A DNA stretch of 64,000 nt, taken from Pseudescherichia sp039594205 (GTDB lineage Bacteria > Pseudomonadota > Gammaproteobacteria > Enterobacterales > Enterobacteriaceae). The translations under genes were made by a program, and so were the position numbers. Every line of letters starts with the position of its first letter. Position 1 is the stretch's first letter. The stretch covers positions 25,488 to 89,487 of the forward strand of contig JBCNNW010000008.1 of the NCBI GenBank assembly GCA_039594205.1, read 5' to 3'. Under the pieces are notes generated by a model. It worked only from the letters and a program-made list of their open reading frames with translations, was not told the DNA's origin and did not search any database. Shown piece after piece: positions 50,413-59,635 of the stretch.

Positions 50413-51780
50413 GTGGCAAAAACTCTCTTGCGCAGCGGCGATCTGGATGATTTTCAGGCCGTTGGCGGCGGCGGCCAGGCCGTCTTTGATTCGGCATTGC
50501 AAATTCGTGAAGCGTTACGTCTGCGTAAGCAGCAGGCGATGGTGGACTGCCTCGCCATACCGCAGATTAACGACGACGGCGATCGCGTGGACTGGTACTC
50601 ACCGATCGAAGGCCGGGCGGTAAGCTGGAAGGCGGCGGACGACGAGTCCCGCTTCCGCGCCCTGCGTTTTCTGGAGAGCACGCTCGACAGCGCCGCTGCC
50701 CTGAGCCGGAAAAGCCTACAGTCGCCGAAAACCGCTCAGCAGCTGTTTGGCTCGCTGCTGGCGAAAGCGCTGCAGTTTCCCGGCGTGAACCACGTATTCC
50801 TGGTGGATGGCAAACCGGTTATTACCTTCTGGGGCTTTGTTGATCTTAACGAGAGCGCCCGCGAGGACGTGCTCGCCTGCCTGCGGGAAGAGGAGCCGCC
50901 CGCTCCGATCATCGTCATGCCGGAAGAGAGCGAAGAAGAAGAGGCCGCCCCTGCCGTGGCGACCTTCAGCAAAGCCGATGAACCACTGCTGGCCGCCGTG
51001 CCGGAGATTACCCCCCAGCAGCCTGCCGAACCTATGCAGCCTGAACCCCAGCCCGCGCCGGTTGTGCCCCCTGTCGCCGCTGCCGCTGCCGCTGCGCCTG
51101 CCACTAAGCGCCGCTATGGCCTGTGGGCGCTGCCGGTGGCCGCCGTAGTGGTCGCCGCCGTTGCTGCTCCGCTGCTGTGGCCGCATCAGTCCGCAGAGCA
51201 TGCCTCAACGCCCGCCCTTAAAACAGCCTCAGCGACCGCTGCTCCGCAGACCATTGCGCCTGCTCCGGTCGAGGCTGAGCCTGCGCCTGCGCTGACCGCG
51301 TCGCTGCCCCTGCACCAGGCAGAAGTGGTGGCAGCCAAAGCAGCGCCTGCTCCGGTGGTAGAGAAAGCCAGCGAGCCGACCATCACCGCTATTCCTAAAG
51401 ATGCCCTGGTGATGGATGCCAACCAGGTTAAAGCGGGCAGCACCCGTTTTCTCAACGGCAGCTGGCGCGTGATGCTGGATATCAAAGATGAAGTGACCGG
51501 CAAGCCGCCTACGCTGCGTTTCCAGATCCAGAACAATAAAGGTACCGCCCGCCTGGTGCAGGGTAATAATATTGTCTGCCGGTCCGAGATCTTCTCTGGC
51601 CTGCATGAGACCGGCGTATTAATGATCAAAAGCCGCGGCCACGCGCGCTGCAGCGACGGCTCCCGCTATCCGATGCCGGAGATCTCTTGCACCGCAGGCA
51701 CCAGCGACGTTGCCCAGTGCAGCGCCCGGTATGATGCCAAAACCATTGTCCCGTTGACGTTCAGAAAAACAGGTTCCTGA
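50413..51780 (+). CDS. srfA: SrfA family protein, first gene of srfABC
   Basis: A 455-residue protein of the Salmonella SrfA type. A cytoplasmic N-terminal region (about 1-165) is followed by an acidic, proline- and alanine-rich stretch, one membrane helix (about 237-255, ALPVAAVVVAAVAAPLLW) and a second Pro/Ala-rich linker. The C-terminal domain (about 340-455) contains four cysteines and would lie in the periplasm. The start is GTG with GGGA upstream; no ATG fits the frame. It is three bases from srfB. In Salmonella the genes are controlled by SsrB; nothing here shows that. Confidence 0.85.
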   Translation: MAKTLLRSGDLDDFQAVGGGGQAVFDSALQIREALRLRKQQAMVDCLAIPQINDDGDRVDWYSPIEGRAVSWKAADDESRFRALRFLESTLDSAAALSRKSLQSPKTAQQLFGSLLAKALQFPGVNHVFLVDGKPVITFWGFVDLNESAREDVLACLREEEPPAPIIVMPEESEEEEAAPAVATFSKADEPLLAAVPEITPQQPAEPMQPEPQPAPVVPPVAAAAAAAPATKRRYGLWALPVAAVVVAAVAAPLLWPHQSAEHASTPALKTASATAAPQTIAPAPVEAEPAPALTASLPLHQAEVVAAKAAPAPVVEKASEPTITAIPKDALVMDANQVKAGSTRFLNGSWRVMLDIKDEVTGKPPTLRFQIQNNKGTARLVQGNNIVCRSEIFSGLHETGVLMIKSRGHARCSDGSRYPMPEISCTAGTSDVAQCSARYDAKTIVPLTFRKTGS

Positions 51781-51783
51781 TTT

Positions 51784-54765
51784 ATGCTGGTTAATCTTTG
51801 CGATTACAAACAGAGCGTCACGCTGATCGCCAACAGCGGCGTGCAGTTCCTCGACTTTGGCCTGACGCCGCAGGCCTCCTTACAGAGCGGGCGCTTTGTG
51901 CGAAAAACCGCTAACGGGCCGCTGCTGCGTCTCGATTACGATCTGGTTAACAACCGCTATACGCTACCTGGTCGCGACGGCGGTCAGCCCGAGGTGGTGA
52001 AGCCGGAGAGCACCCTGCCGCTACTTGAGTCGCTGACGGTACTGGACGGCGTCTGGCTGCCGATACCTTTTCTGCGTTTTAACCCACCGCGCACCTTTGT
52101 CGAAGGGCCGGATAACTGGGCCAGGGTACAGATCCGCAAGCTGGCGGAGCCAGACAGCGCGGGCAACACGCACCGCGTGACCCTGGCGCTGGACAGCCAG
52201 ATCAACGACCTCTCGCCAGCGGCGCTGGCTCCGGCCAGCAATGACATTCTGAACGGGACTCGCTTTGCGCTGGCCTGGCGCGATGACGAGGTATTTGATT
52301 TTCTCGATCAGACCTGGATTGACGGCTGGCTGCGCGAGGCGTTCCTGCACTACGCCAGCAGCGTAGAGAGCCGCAGCGAGCGGGATATTGCCCAGGCGCT
52401 CCGCGGCTTTGAGTATCAGGCCCACTGGCTCAACCTGCTCACGCTGCTGGGCGAGCAGCTGACCGTCCCAGAGGTCAAAATTGTTACCCATACCCTCAGC
52501 ACCCCGGCTATTCCGGTCGATCTGATCCTTGACGTCGGCAACACCCACACCTGCGGCGTGATCATTGAGGATCAGGGCGACGCCAACGATGGTCTGCGTC
52601 AGACGGCGGAGCTGCAGGTACGCTCCCTGAGCGAGCCACAGTTTTTGAACGAGCCGCTGTTCACCAGCCGACTGGAGTTCTCCGAGGCTCGCTTCGGCAA
52701 GCAGCACTTTTCGGTAGAGAGCGGACGCGAAGATGCCTTCGTCTGGCCCTCGATTGTTCGCGTCGGCGACGAGGCTCGCAAGCTGGCGATGCAGCGTCTG
52801 GGAACCGAGGGCAACAGCGGTATCTCCAGCCCGCGCCGCTATCTGTGGGATGAGACGCCAGTGTTACAGGACTGGCGCTTCAGCCAGATGAACAGCAAAT
52901 CCCAGCGCGAGCCGCTAGCGACCGCCTTCCCGCTGATGAACCTGATGAACGACGACGGTCAGCCGCTCTATACTCTGCCGCTGGATGAGCGTCTGCCAGT
53001 GTTCTCGCCCCAGTACAGCCGCAGCACGCTGATGACGCACATGCTGTGCGAGCTGCTGGCCCAGGCATTAGGCCAGATCAACAGCGTGGCGACGCGCCTG
53101 CGCCTCGGCTTCCCGGCTTCGCCGCGTCAGCTGCGCACTATCATTCTGACCCTGCCGTCGGCGATGCCGAAGCAGGAGCGCGAGATCTTCCGCCGCCGTA
53201 TGTTTGAAGCCATCGCTCTGGTCTGGAAAGCGATGGGCTGGCACCCTCAGGATGAGGATTTCTCCAGCAGCAAGCAGCGCGATAAGAGCGTGGTTCCCGT
53301 CCCGCAGATCCAGATGGAGTGGGACGAAGCCAGCTGCGGCCAGCTGGTCTGGCTCTATAACGAAGCTATTTCGCACTATGCCGGCCAGACTGAGACCTTT
53401 TTTGCCTCCCTTGCCCGTCCGGACCGCACCGGCGCGCCGGACGAAAAGCCGGGCCGCGCCCTGCGGGTGGCGTCGATTGATATCGGTGGCGGCACGACGG
53501 ATATGGCCATCGTTCATTATCAGCTTGATGATGGCACCGGCAGCAACGTAAAAATCACTCCGCACCTGCTGTTCCGGGAAGGCTTTAAGGTGGCAGGGGA
53601 CGATATTCTGCTGGATATTATCCAGCGCTGCGTGCTGCCTGCCCTGCAAACCCAGCTGCAAAAGTCAGGCATTACAGACGCCGCCGCGCTAATGGCGACG
53701 CTGTTTGGCGACTCCGGCCGCATCGATACCCAGGCTGTGCTGCGCCAGCAGACCACGCTGCAACTCTTTATGCCGATCGGCCACGCCATCCTTTCGGCCT
53801 GGGAACGGAGCGATATCAACGATCCGCTGGCGGGACTGCACGCCACCTTTGGCGAACTGCTCACTCAGCAGCCGACGCGCAACGTCATGAACTACCTGAA
53901 GCAGGCGATCGATCACGCCCTGCCAGCCAGCTCACCGGCTTTCGATCTCTTCGCCGTGCCGCTGCAGGTTAACTTCAACGAACTGCAGGCGGCGATGCTG
54001 GGCGGACAGTTCACCCTGACCGCGCCCATCCATGCGGTGTGTGAAGCTATCTCCCACTACGTCTGTGACGTACTGCTGATCACCGGACGTCCGGGCTGCC
54101 TGCCGGGCGTACAGGCGCTGATCCGCCACCTGCAGCCGGTTCCGGTTAACCGCATGGTATGGCTGGACAAGTACCGCGTGCATGAGTGGTACCCCTTTAA
54201 CCAGCAGGGACGCATAGGTAACCCTAAATCCACCGCCGCCGTTGGCGCGATGCTCTGCAGCCTGGCGCTGGATCTGCGCCTGCCACGCTTTAACTTCAAA
54301 GCGGCGGATATTGGAGCTTACTCTACCGTACGCTACCTTGGCGTGCTGGATAACGTGGTGAATACCCTGCGCGATGAGAACGTCTGGTACGAGGATATCG
54401 ATCTGGACAAGCCCGGCGCTAAGCTGGATGCCCGTCTGCACTTCCCGCTGCGGGGCAACGTGACGCTGGGTTTCCGTCAGCTGGCCAATGCCCGCTGGCC
54501 CGCAACGCCGCTCTATACCCTGAGCATTAACTCACCGGAGCTGGCGAAAGCCATCGCCGGAGATGGGGTGCTTAACGTGCGGCTGGCCCTTACCGGCGGC
54601 AGTAAAGCGCTGGGACCGGAAGCCTTCATCCTGAGCGAGGCCTGGCTGCAGGACGGCACCCCGGTCGCCGCCGATGCGTTGACGTTTAAACTGAACACCC
54701 TGGCCGATCGCCGCCACAGCGGCAGCCACTACTGGATTGACAGCGGGAGCGTGTACTTAAAATGA
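51784..54765 (+). CDS. srfB: SrfB family protein with actin/Hsp70-type ATPase motifs
   Basis: A 993-residue cytoplasmic protein matching Salmonella SrfB. Two nucleotide-binding motifs of the actin/Hsp70 superfamily are visible: LDVGNTHTCGVII around residue 250 (phosphate 1) and SIDIGGGTTDMAIVHY around residue 566 (phosphate 2). Putative adenosine contact sequence PVNRMVWLDKYRVHEWYPF lies further on. These suggest ATP binding with conformational switching; the substrate is unknown. It is followed by srfC with a four-base ATGA overlap, so the two are translated together and probably act together. Confidence 0.88.
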   Translation: MLVNLCDYKQSVTLIANSGVQFLDFGLTPQASLQSGRFVRKTANGPLLRLDYDLVNNRYTLPGRDGGQPEVVKPESTLPLLESLTVLDGVWLPIPFLRFNPPRTFVEGPDNWARVQIRKLAEPDSAGNTHRVTLALDSQINDLSPAALAPASNDILNGTRFALAWRDDEVFDFLDQTWIDGWLREAFLHYASSVESRSERDIAQALRGFEYQAHWLNLLTLLGEQLTVPEVKIVTHTLSTPAIPVDLILDVGNTHTCGVIIEDQGDANDGLRQTAELQVRSLSEPQFLNEPLFTSRLEFSEARFGKQHFSVESGREDAFVWPSIVRVGDEARKLAMQRLGTEGNSGISSPRRYLWDETPVLQDWRFSQMNSKSQREPLATAFPLMNLMNDDGQPLYTLPLDERLPVFSPQYSRSTLMTHMLCELLAQALGQINSVATRLRLGFPASPRQLRTIILTLPSAMPKQEREIFRRRMFEAIALVWKAMGWHPQDEDFSSSKQRDKSVVPVPQIQMEWDEASCGQLVWLYNEAISHYAGQTETFFASLARPDRTGAPDEKPGRALRVASIDIGGGTTDMAIVHYQLDDGTGSNVKITPHLLFREGFKVAGDDILLDIIQRCVLPALQTQLQKSGITDAAALMATLFGDSGRIDTQAVLRQQTTLQLFMPIGHAILSAWERSDINDPLAGLHATFGELLTQQPTRNVMNYLKQAIDHALPASSPAFDLFAVPLQVNFNELQAAMLGGQFTLTAPIHAVCEAISHYVCDVLLITGRPGCLPGVQALIRHLQPVPVNRMVWLDKYRVHEWYPFNQQGRIGNPKSTAAVGAMLCSLALDLRLPRFNFKAADIGAYSTVRYLGVLDNVVNTLRDENVWYEDIDLDKPGAKLDARLHFPLRGNVTLGFRQLANARWPATPLYTLSINSPELAKAIAGDGVLNVRLALTGGSKALGPEAFILSEAWLQDGTPVAADALTFKLNTLADRRHSGSHYWIDSGSVYLK

Positions 54766-56930
54766 GAGATCTGAGCAAAACCTCCCAGGCATTAATGGCA
54801 TGGATAGATGAGACCCGCCAGCATGCCCCGCTGCTTGACGATGACGCCGATGCCCTGCTGTTGCGCCTGACCGCCGCGGCCGCCCATGAGCGCGTGCTGG
54901 CGCGCGCGGTTAACCAGCCGCGTACCCTGGGACTCTATGGCCACGCCCAGGCGGCAAAGGCCCATCTGCTTACCGCCCTGTGCGGCAGCGGCCGGATAAA
55001 CGTTAAGGCGGGCGAGAAGAATTTTGACTACCTGAGCCATATCAATCCGGGTCATGCCCTTACCGGCATGGCGCTGCGCTTCACTACCCAATACCAGCGC
55101 ATTGACGATGCGTTTCCCCTGCGTCTGCGTCTGATTAGCGAGGCCGAGCTGGTCCAGGTATTTATCGCCCACGCGGCTGCACGGCCCGATCGTCACCTCG
55201 TCGACCGGGCAGTGATTGAAGATCGCTTAAACAGCTGGCATGGGCTGCGTCAGCCGCATCCGGTGGCAGGCATCACCGCTGAAGAGGTCGCTGCTATCGC
55301 CGCGTTCTGGCGTACCACCGTACCCGCTGCAGAGCAGCAGATTGACGACGGCCTGTGGTATCAGTTCACTACCCTGATCCCTTCTTTGGATCTGCGCGCC
55401 CGGGCCAGCGCCTGGTCGTTACTATGGGGTGAGCAGCAGGAGCTGACCCAGCAGTGGCTGGCTCTGGCGCACGTTCTGCATCAGACCGGCAACGCCGCCG
55501 AGCTGGCCGCGCCGCTAAGCTTGCTGGTAGATAACTTTGCTCTGCCAACGGAGGGCTTTTTAAACCCGCTGGCGGCAGGGAGCATCGAGGCGCAGGCTGA
55601 AGTGGTGGTACATCCTCTGTCAAAAGAGGAGCTGCAAAACGCGGTGAGCATTCCCCTCGCCACCCTGTCGCTGCTGGCCTGCGAGCTGGTGCTTTGCATC
55701 GAAAGCAGCGTGCTGGACGGAGTGGATATTGTGGATATTCCCTGCCCGGCGGCGCTGCCTGAGCGCCCGCTGTGGCAGAGCAAATGCCGCTGGCTGCTGG
55801 AGCGTTATCGTCAGCAGCTGCAGCCGGACGTGCTGATGATCTGCAATGCCACGCCGCAGCGTAGCGAAACCACCGCTACGGCCAGGGCGCTGCTAAACTG
55901 GGTGCAGGATACGCAGCCGGACCAGGAGACGGCGCTGCCGGGACTGGTCTGGGCGATTACGCCTCAGGATGCCCGCTTTACCACCTCGCTGAATCTTGAT
56001 GAAACCGTGCAGCAGCTGCTGGGCAAGCCTGGTCAGCGCTGGGGAACGTTGCAGGCGCTGGATACCAGCAGCCTGCAACGGCTGATTGAGTGGCTCTCTC
56101 AGGCTACAGCGCCGTCGCTGCGCGTAAGCCGACTGAATTCCCTGCGCGAGCGCCATTACCAGACGCTGCGCGATCTAATGCAGCCTCTGCTCTCGCCGCT
56201 AACGGAGGATGCTGATACCCGCCGCGCCCGTGCCGAGGCGACCATTCGCGAGCTGCAGGGCCAGGCCGGACGTCACGGTGAGCTGTTAGAGGGCCTGCTG
56301 CCGGAGATGAAACAGTTTGACGCCCTGTGGAAGGTGCAGCTGCCGCGTGAGGAGAAGGTCAGCGGCCTGTTTAACGAGGCGATCGATCTCTTTGCCGATA
56401 CTCAGGCGGCCCCGGAGCGCGCCAGCGCCGCACGGGATGCGGGTCAGCAGGCGCACGCCATGTGGATAAACCACCTGCGCCAGTGGAGCCGTAGCGCAGA
56501 GAGCACAACCCGGCTTGACATCACCCCGGCTGCGCTGCGCCAGGTGGCGGACACCATTATCACCACCAGCTACCGACTGGATCTCGCCAGCCAGCTGCAA
56601 ACCCTGATGCAGCGGGATAACGCCTGTGCGGCGCAGCTGCATGCGGCAATAGGCAATCTGATTGCCTGGCTGGGTTACGCCGATGTTGCGGTAGATCAGC
56701 GCCCGGCCAGCCGTATTCAGAAAGGCAGCGCGATCTTCAGCATTGACGCGCCAGCCCACACCGAAAACAGGCTCACCAGACTGGGGGAGCAGCCGGTTCA
56801 TGCGGCTACCCGCTACGTCTATGACTGGCTGGTGGCGCTCTATACCCGCAGCAACGAGAACATCGGCTATCAGCACCCCTCTGATGTAACGGATGCCCAG
56901 CGCAAAGCGCTGCTGGCCCTCCTGCCCTGA
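54762..56930 (+). CDS. srfC: SrfC family putative virulence factor, degenerate P-loop
   Basis: A 722-residue, largely helical protein matching Salmonella SrfC. An N-terminal nucleotide-binding-like region has GLYGHAQAAKAHLLTALCG (residues 57-75). Compared with a Walker A motif the second glycine and the Ser/Thr after lysine are alanine (G60...A65-K66-A67), so normal GTP/ATP hydrolysis is doubtful. A hydrophobic CIESSVLDGVDIVDIPCPA segment near 312 resembles a switch region. The rest is coiled-coil-like. The family is co-encoded with SrfA and SrfB and is described as a virulence factor; a tripartite toxin-antitoxin-like role has also been proposed. Confidence 0.85.
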   Translation: MRDLSKTSQALMAWIDETRQHAPLLDDDADALLLRLTAAAAHERVLARAVNQPRTLGLYGHAQAAKAHLLTALCGSGRINVKAGEKNFDYLSHINPGHALTGMALRFTTQYQRIDDAFPLRLRLISEAELVQVFIAHAAARPDRHLVDRAVIEDRLNSWHGLRQPHPVAGITAEEVAAIAAFWRTTVPAAEQQIDDGLWYQFTTLIPSLDLRARASAWSLLWGEQQELTQQWLALAHVLHQTGNAAELAAPLSLLVDNFALPTEGFLNPLAAGSIEAQAEVVVHPLSKEELQNAVSIPLATLSLLACELVLCIESSVLDGVDIVDIPCPAALPERPLWQSKCRWLLERYRQQLQPDVLMICNATPQRSETTATARALLNWVQDTQPDQETALPGLVWAITPQDARFTTSLNLDETVQQLLGKPGQRWGTLQALDTSSLQRLIEWLSQATAPSLRVSRLNSLRERHYQTLRDLMQPLLSPLTEDADTRRARAEATIRELQGQAGRHGELLEGLLPEMKQFDALWKVQLPREEKVSGLFNEAIDLFADTQAAPERASAARDAGQQAHAMWINHLRQWSRSAESTTRLDITPAALRQVADTIITTSYRLDLASQLQTLMQRDNACAAQLHAAIGNLIAWLGYADVAVDQRPASRIQKGSAIFSIDAPAHTENRLTRLGEQPVHAATRYVYDWLVALYTRSNENIGYQHPSDVTDAQRKALLALLP

Positions 56931-56998
56931 CGGCACACCCCGGTGACGCCATGCGCGCCGGGGAAACCGCTTAGAACCTTCCGCTGATAATCTTCCGC

Positions 56999-57172
56999 TT
57001 AGAACAGCGAGATCAGCAGCGCTACCGGAAAGCTCATTGGCCAGGTGGAGCCGATAAGAAACGCACACAGGAAGCGGATACGCTTGCGATCCCTGGACAG
57101 GAACCAGGTGATAAGGGCACAGATCGTCGCCATCACGGCGTAGAAGACCAGCATTTTTTGATATAGGGTCAT
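56999..57172 (-). CDS. ortT: orphan membrane toxin OrtT (GhoT family)
   Basis: A 57-residue two-helix membrane protein, the same length as E. coli OrtT (YdcX). The string LYQ(K/H)MLVFYAVMA, then ITWFLS and RIRFL, then GSTWPMSFPVALL is almost invariant. OrtT inserts in the inner membrane, lowers membrane potential and slows growth under metabolic stress; unlike GhoT it has no antitoxin gene beside it, and none is seen here. The start at 57172 gives the exact family length; the frame extends upstream to 57217. A perfect FNR palindrome lies 52 bases upstream. Confidence 0.94.
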   Translation of the reverse strand: MTLYQKMLVFYAVMATICALITWFLSRDRKRIRFLCAFLIGSTWPMSFPVALLISLF

Positions 57173-57223
57173 AGCCGACATTTGCTCAAAATAGAATAAA
57201 ACGCGCGCAATATGCATTTTTTA

Positions 57224-57237
57224 TTGATGTAAATCAA
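57224..57237. promoter_or_regulatory. perfect FNR box upstream of ortT
   Basis: TTGATGTAAATCAA is the exact FNR consensus TTGAT-N4-ATCAA. Read toward ortT, a TATTCT element lies 33-38 bases from its centre, so transcription would begin about 44 bases from the centre. That is close to the class II activator position. It predicts anaerobic activation of ortT. Confidence 0.7.
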
Positions 57238-57346
57238 GCTTTATCCCTGTCAAAGCGAGGGAAAAGCCCTGTTGATTATCTGCAGCGGGCGAAATAAAGA
57301 GAAGAGCAAAAAAAGAAGGCAACAGTACAGTTTTGGGACACCGTAG

Positions 57347-57372
57347 GCCCGGTAAGCGAAGCGCCACCGGGC
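57347..57372. repeat. REP element
   Basis: GCCCGGT and ACCGGGC are separated by AAGCGAAGCGCC, the standard REP palindrome. It lies just after the patD stop, where it may stabilise the upstream operon transcript. Confidence 0.75.
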
Positions 57373-57379
57373 GCATACT

Positions 57380-58804
57380 CTAGTGTTTTATCATGACGTG
57401 GCGAATCACGGTGTAGTCCTCGATGCCGTAAACCGACATATCCTTGCCGTAGCCGGACATCTTCTGCCCGCCGTGCGGCATCTCGCTGACCAGCATAAAG
57501 TGGGTGTTGACCCAGGTGCAGCCGTACTGCAGGCGGGCGCTTAGCCGGTGCGCCCGGCCCACGTCCCGGGTCCAGACCGATGAGGCCAGCCCGTAGCGGG
57601 AGTCGTTGGCCCAGCTCAGGACCTGATCTTCATCGTCAAACGCGGTCACGCTCACGACCGGGCCAAATACCTCGTTCTGGACGATGTCATCCTCCTGCTT
57701 CGCCCCGGCCAGCAGCGTCGGCTGGAAATAGTAGCCTGCACCGTCGCGCTTCGCGCCGCCGGTCACTACGCTGATATGCCCCAGCGCTTTCGCGGCCTCT
57801 ACCGCCTGGGTTACCCGCTCCAGGTGCGCTGCGGAGCTGAGCGGCCCCAGCTCGGTGCTTTCGTCGTCTGGCGCACCCATCTTCAGGCTCGCCACCGCTG
57901 CGCCCAGCTTCTCAACCAGCGCATCGTAAATGCCCTTCTGGGCATAGATACGGCAGGCGGCGGTACAGTCCTGACCGGCGTTATAGTAGCCAAAGGTCCG
58001 TACCCCCTCCACCACCGCGTCGAGGTCGGCATCGTCAAAAACGATAACCGGCGCTTTGCCGCCCAGCTCCATGTGGGTGCGTTTCACTGAAGAGGCGGTG
58101 TGGCCGATGATATGCTCCCCGGTGGCAATAGAGCCGGTCAGGGAAACCATTCGCACCTTCTCGTGCCCGGTGAGCGGATCGCCCACGGTCTTGCCCCGGC
58201 CAAACAGCACGTTAAGCACCCCGGCCGGGAAAATATCCTTCGCCAGCTCTGCCAGCTTCAGAGCGGTGAGCGGCGTGATCTCTGACGGCTTGATCACCAC
58301 GCAGTTACCTGCCGCCAGGGCGGGAGCCAGTTTCCAGGCCGCCATCATCAGCGGGTAGTTCCAGGGTGCAATTGATGCCACCACGCCCACCGGATCGCGG
58401 CGGATCATAGAGGTATGCCCCTCCAGATACTCGCCCGCCGCCAGGCCGTTGAGGGTGCGCGCCGCCCCGGCGAAGAAGCGAAAGACGTCAACCACGGCGG
58501 GGATCTCATCGCCGATTACGCAGTGCAGCGGCTTGCCGCAGTTGAGGGACTCCAGCTGAGCCAGCGCCTCGGCGTTATCTTCAATGGCCTGGGCGAGATC
58601 GAGCAGCGCCTGAGCGCGAACTTTCGGTGTGGCATAGCCCCACTCGCTAAAGGCACGATCGGCGGCCTGCACGGCGGCATCTACCTGGGCGGCAGAGGCT
58701 TCGGCGATCTCCAGCAGCACCTCACCGGTTGCGGGATTATAAACCGCCTGCTTCTCCCCTTCGCCGCTGACCAGTTGGCCATTAATTAACAGTTGATCTT
58801 GCAT
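57380..58804 (-). CDS. patD: gamma-aminobutyraldehyde dehydrogenase PatD
   Basis: A 474-residue NAD-dependent aldehyde dehydrogenase, equal in length to E. coli PatD (YdcW, Prr). It oxidises 4-aminobutanal from putrescine to GABA. Visible motifs: the ASIAPWNYPLMMAAWKLAPAL and VIKPSEITPLTALKL segments, catalytic Glu in MELGGKAPVI and catalytic Cys in NAGQDCTAACRIYA. Two ATGs are available; that at 58804 matches the E. coli start and has AGG at good spacing. It is the last gene of the ydcSTUV-patD operon, so uptake and oxidation of a polyamine are linked. Confidence 0.95.
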   Translation of the reverse strand: MQDQLLINGQLVSGEGEKQAVYNPATGEVLLEIAEASAAQVDAAVQAADRAFSEWGYATPKVRAQALLDLAQAIEDNAEALAQLESLNCGKPLHCVIGDEIPAVVDVFRFFAGAARTLNGLAAGEYLEGHTSMIRRDPVGVVASIAPWNYPLMMAAWKLAPALAAGNCVVIKPSEITPLTALKLAELAKDIFPAGVLNVLFGRGKTVGDPLTGHEKVRMVSLTGSIATGEHIIGHTASSVKRTHMELGGKAPVIVFDDADLDAVVEGVRTFGYYNAGQDCTAACRIYAQKGIYDALVEKLGAAVASLKMGAPDDESTELGPLSSAAHLERVTQAVEAAKALGHISVVTGGAKRDGAGYYFQPTLLAGAKQEDDIVQNEVFGPVVSVTAFDDEDQVLSWANDSRYGLASSVWTRDVGRAHRLSARLQYGCTWVNTHFMLVSEMPHGGQKMSGYGKDMSVYGIEDYTVIRHVMIKH

Positions 58805-58828
58805 AGTCATATCCTGGTTGAGGGTCAG

Positions 58829-59635
58829 TTATTTCTCGTTGCCAAAGGCGTTCTCGCCCCTGCGGGTCAGCCACCATGCACCTAAAATCGGCAGCGTGGT
58901 CACCAGCATTACCAGCAGCGCCACCACGTTGGTGATCGGCACCTCGCGCGGTCTGCCCAGCTGGTTAAGCAGCCACAGCGGCAGGGTGCGTTCGTGTCCG
59001 GCGGTAAAGGTGGTGACGATGATTTCATCAAACGACAGGGCAAACGCCAGCATCCCCCCCGCCAGCAGCGCCGAGCCAAGATTGGGCAGCACCACGTAGC
59101 GAAAGGTCTGCCAGCCGTTGGCCCCCAGATCCATCGACGCCTCCACCATGCTCCATGCGGTGCGCCTGAAGCGGGCGATGACGTTGTTAAAGACCACCAC
59201 TACGCAGAAGGTGGCGTGGCCAATCATGATAGTCAGAAACCCCGGCTCCAGCCCTACCGTTTTAAACGCCGTCAGCAGCGCCAGACCGGTTACGATGCCT
59301 GGCAGGGCAATGGGCAACAGCAGCAGCAGCGAGACAGCACTCTTGCCAAAAAACTGGCTGCGCCAGAGAGCACAAGCAGCAAGCGTGCCAAGTATCAGCG
59401 CCACCAGCGTCGCCAGTGCCGCCACCTTAAGTGACAGTGTCACAGCCTCGAGGATGTCGCCCCGCGCTGCAGCTACGCTGAACCAGCGCAGCGTCAGGCC
59501 CTGAGGAGGGAAGCTAAAGGCGGCGTCTTCGGTATTAAAGGCATAGATGGCGATAATCAGCAGCGGGAAGTGCAGAAAAATCACCCCGCCCCAGGCAGCC
59601 AGTTTTAACAGCAGCGGTGCGCGATCAGAGTGCAT
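58829..59635 (-). CDS. ydcV: ABC permease YdcV, putrescine/spermidine type
   Basis: A 268-residue inner-membrane permease of the PotC type, with six helices and the EAA loop EASMDLGANGWQTFRYVVLPNL (about 155-176). It matches E. coli YdcV through much of its length. Its start overlaps ydcU by 11 bases. With YdcU it forms the channel of the YdcSTUV importer. Confidence 0.95.
   Translation of the reverse strand: MHSDRAPLLLKLAAWGGVIFLHFPLLIIAIYAFNTEDAAFSFPPQGLTLRWFSVAAARGDILEAVTLSLKVAALATLVALILGTLAACALWRSQFFGKSAVSLLLLLPIALPGIVTGLALLTAFKTVGLEPGFLTIMIGHATFCVVVVFNNVIARFRRTAWSMVEASMDLGANGWQTFRYVVLPNLGSALLAGGMLAFALSFDEIIVTTFTAGHERTLPLWLLNQLGRPREVPITNVVALLVMLVTTLPILGAWWLTRRGENAFGNEK

Noticed and set aside
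50405..50623. ATG-started 72-codon frame at the beginning of srfA
   Set aside because: It is in another frame from srfA and ends early; the SrfA protein clearly begins at GTG 50413.
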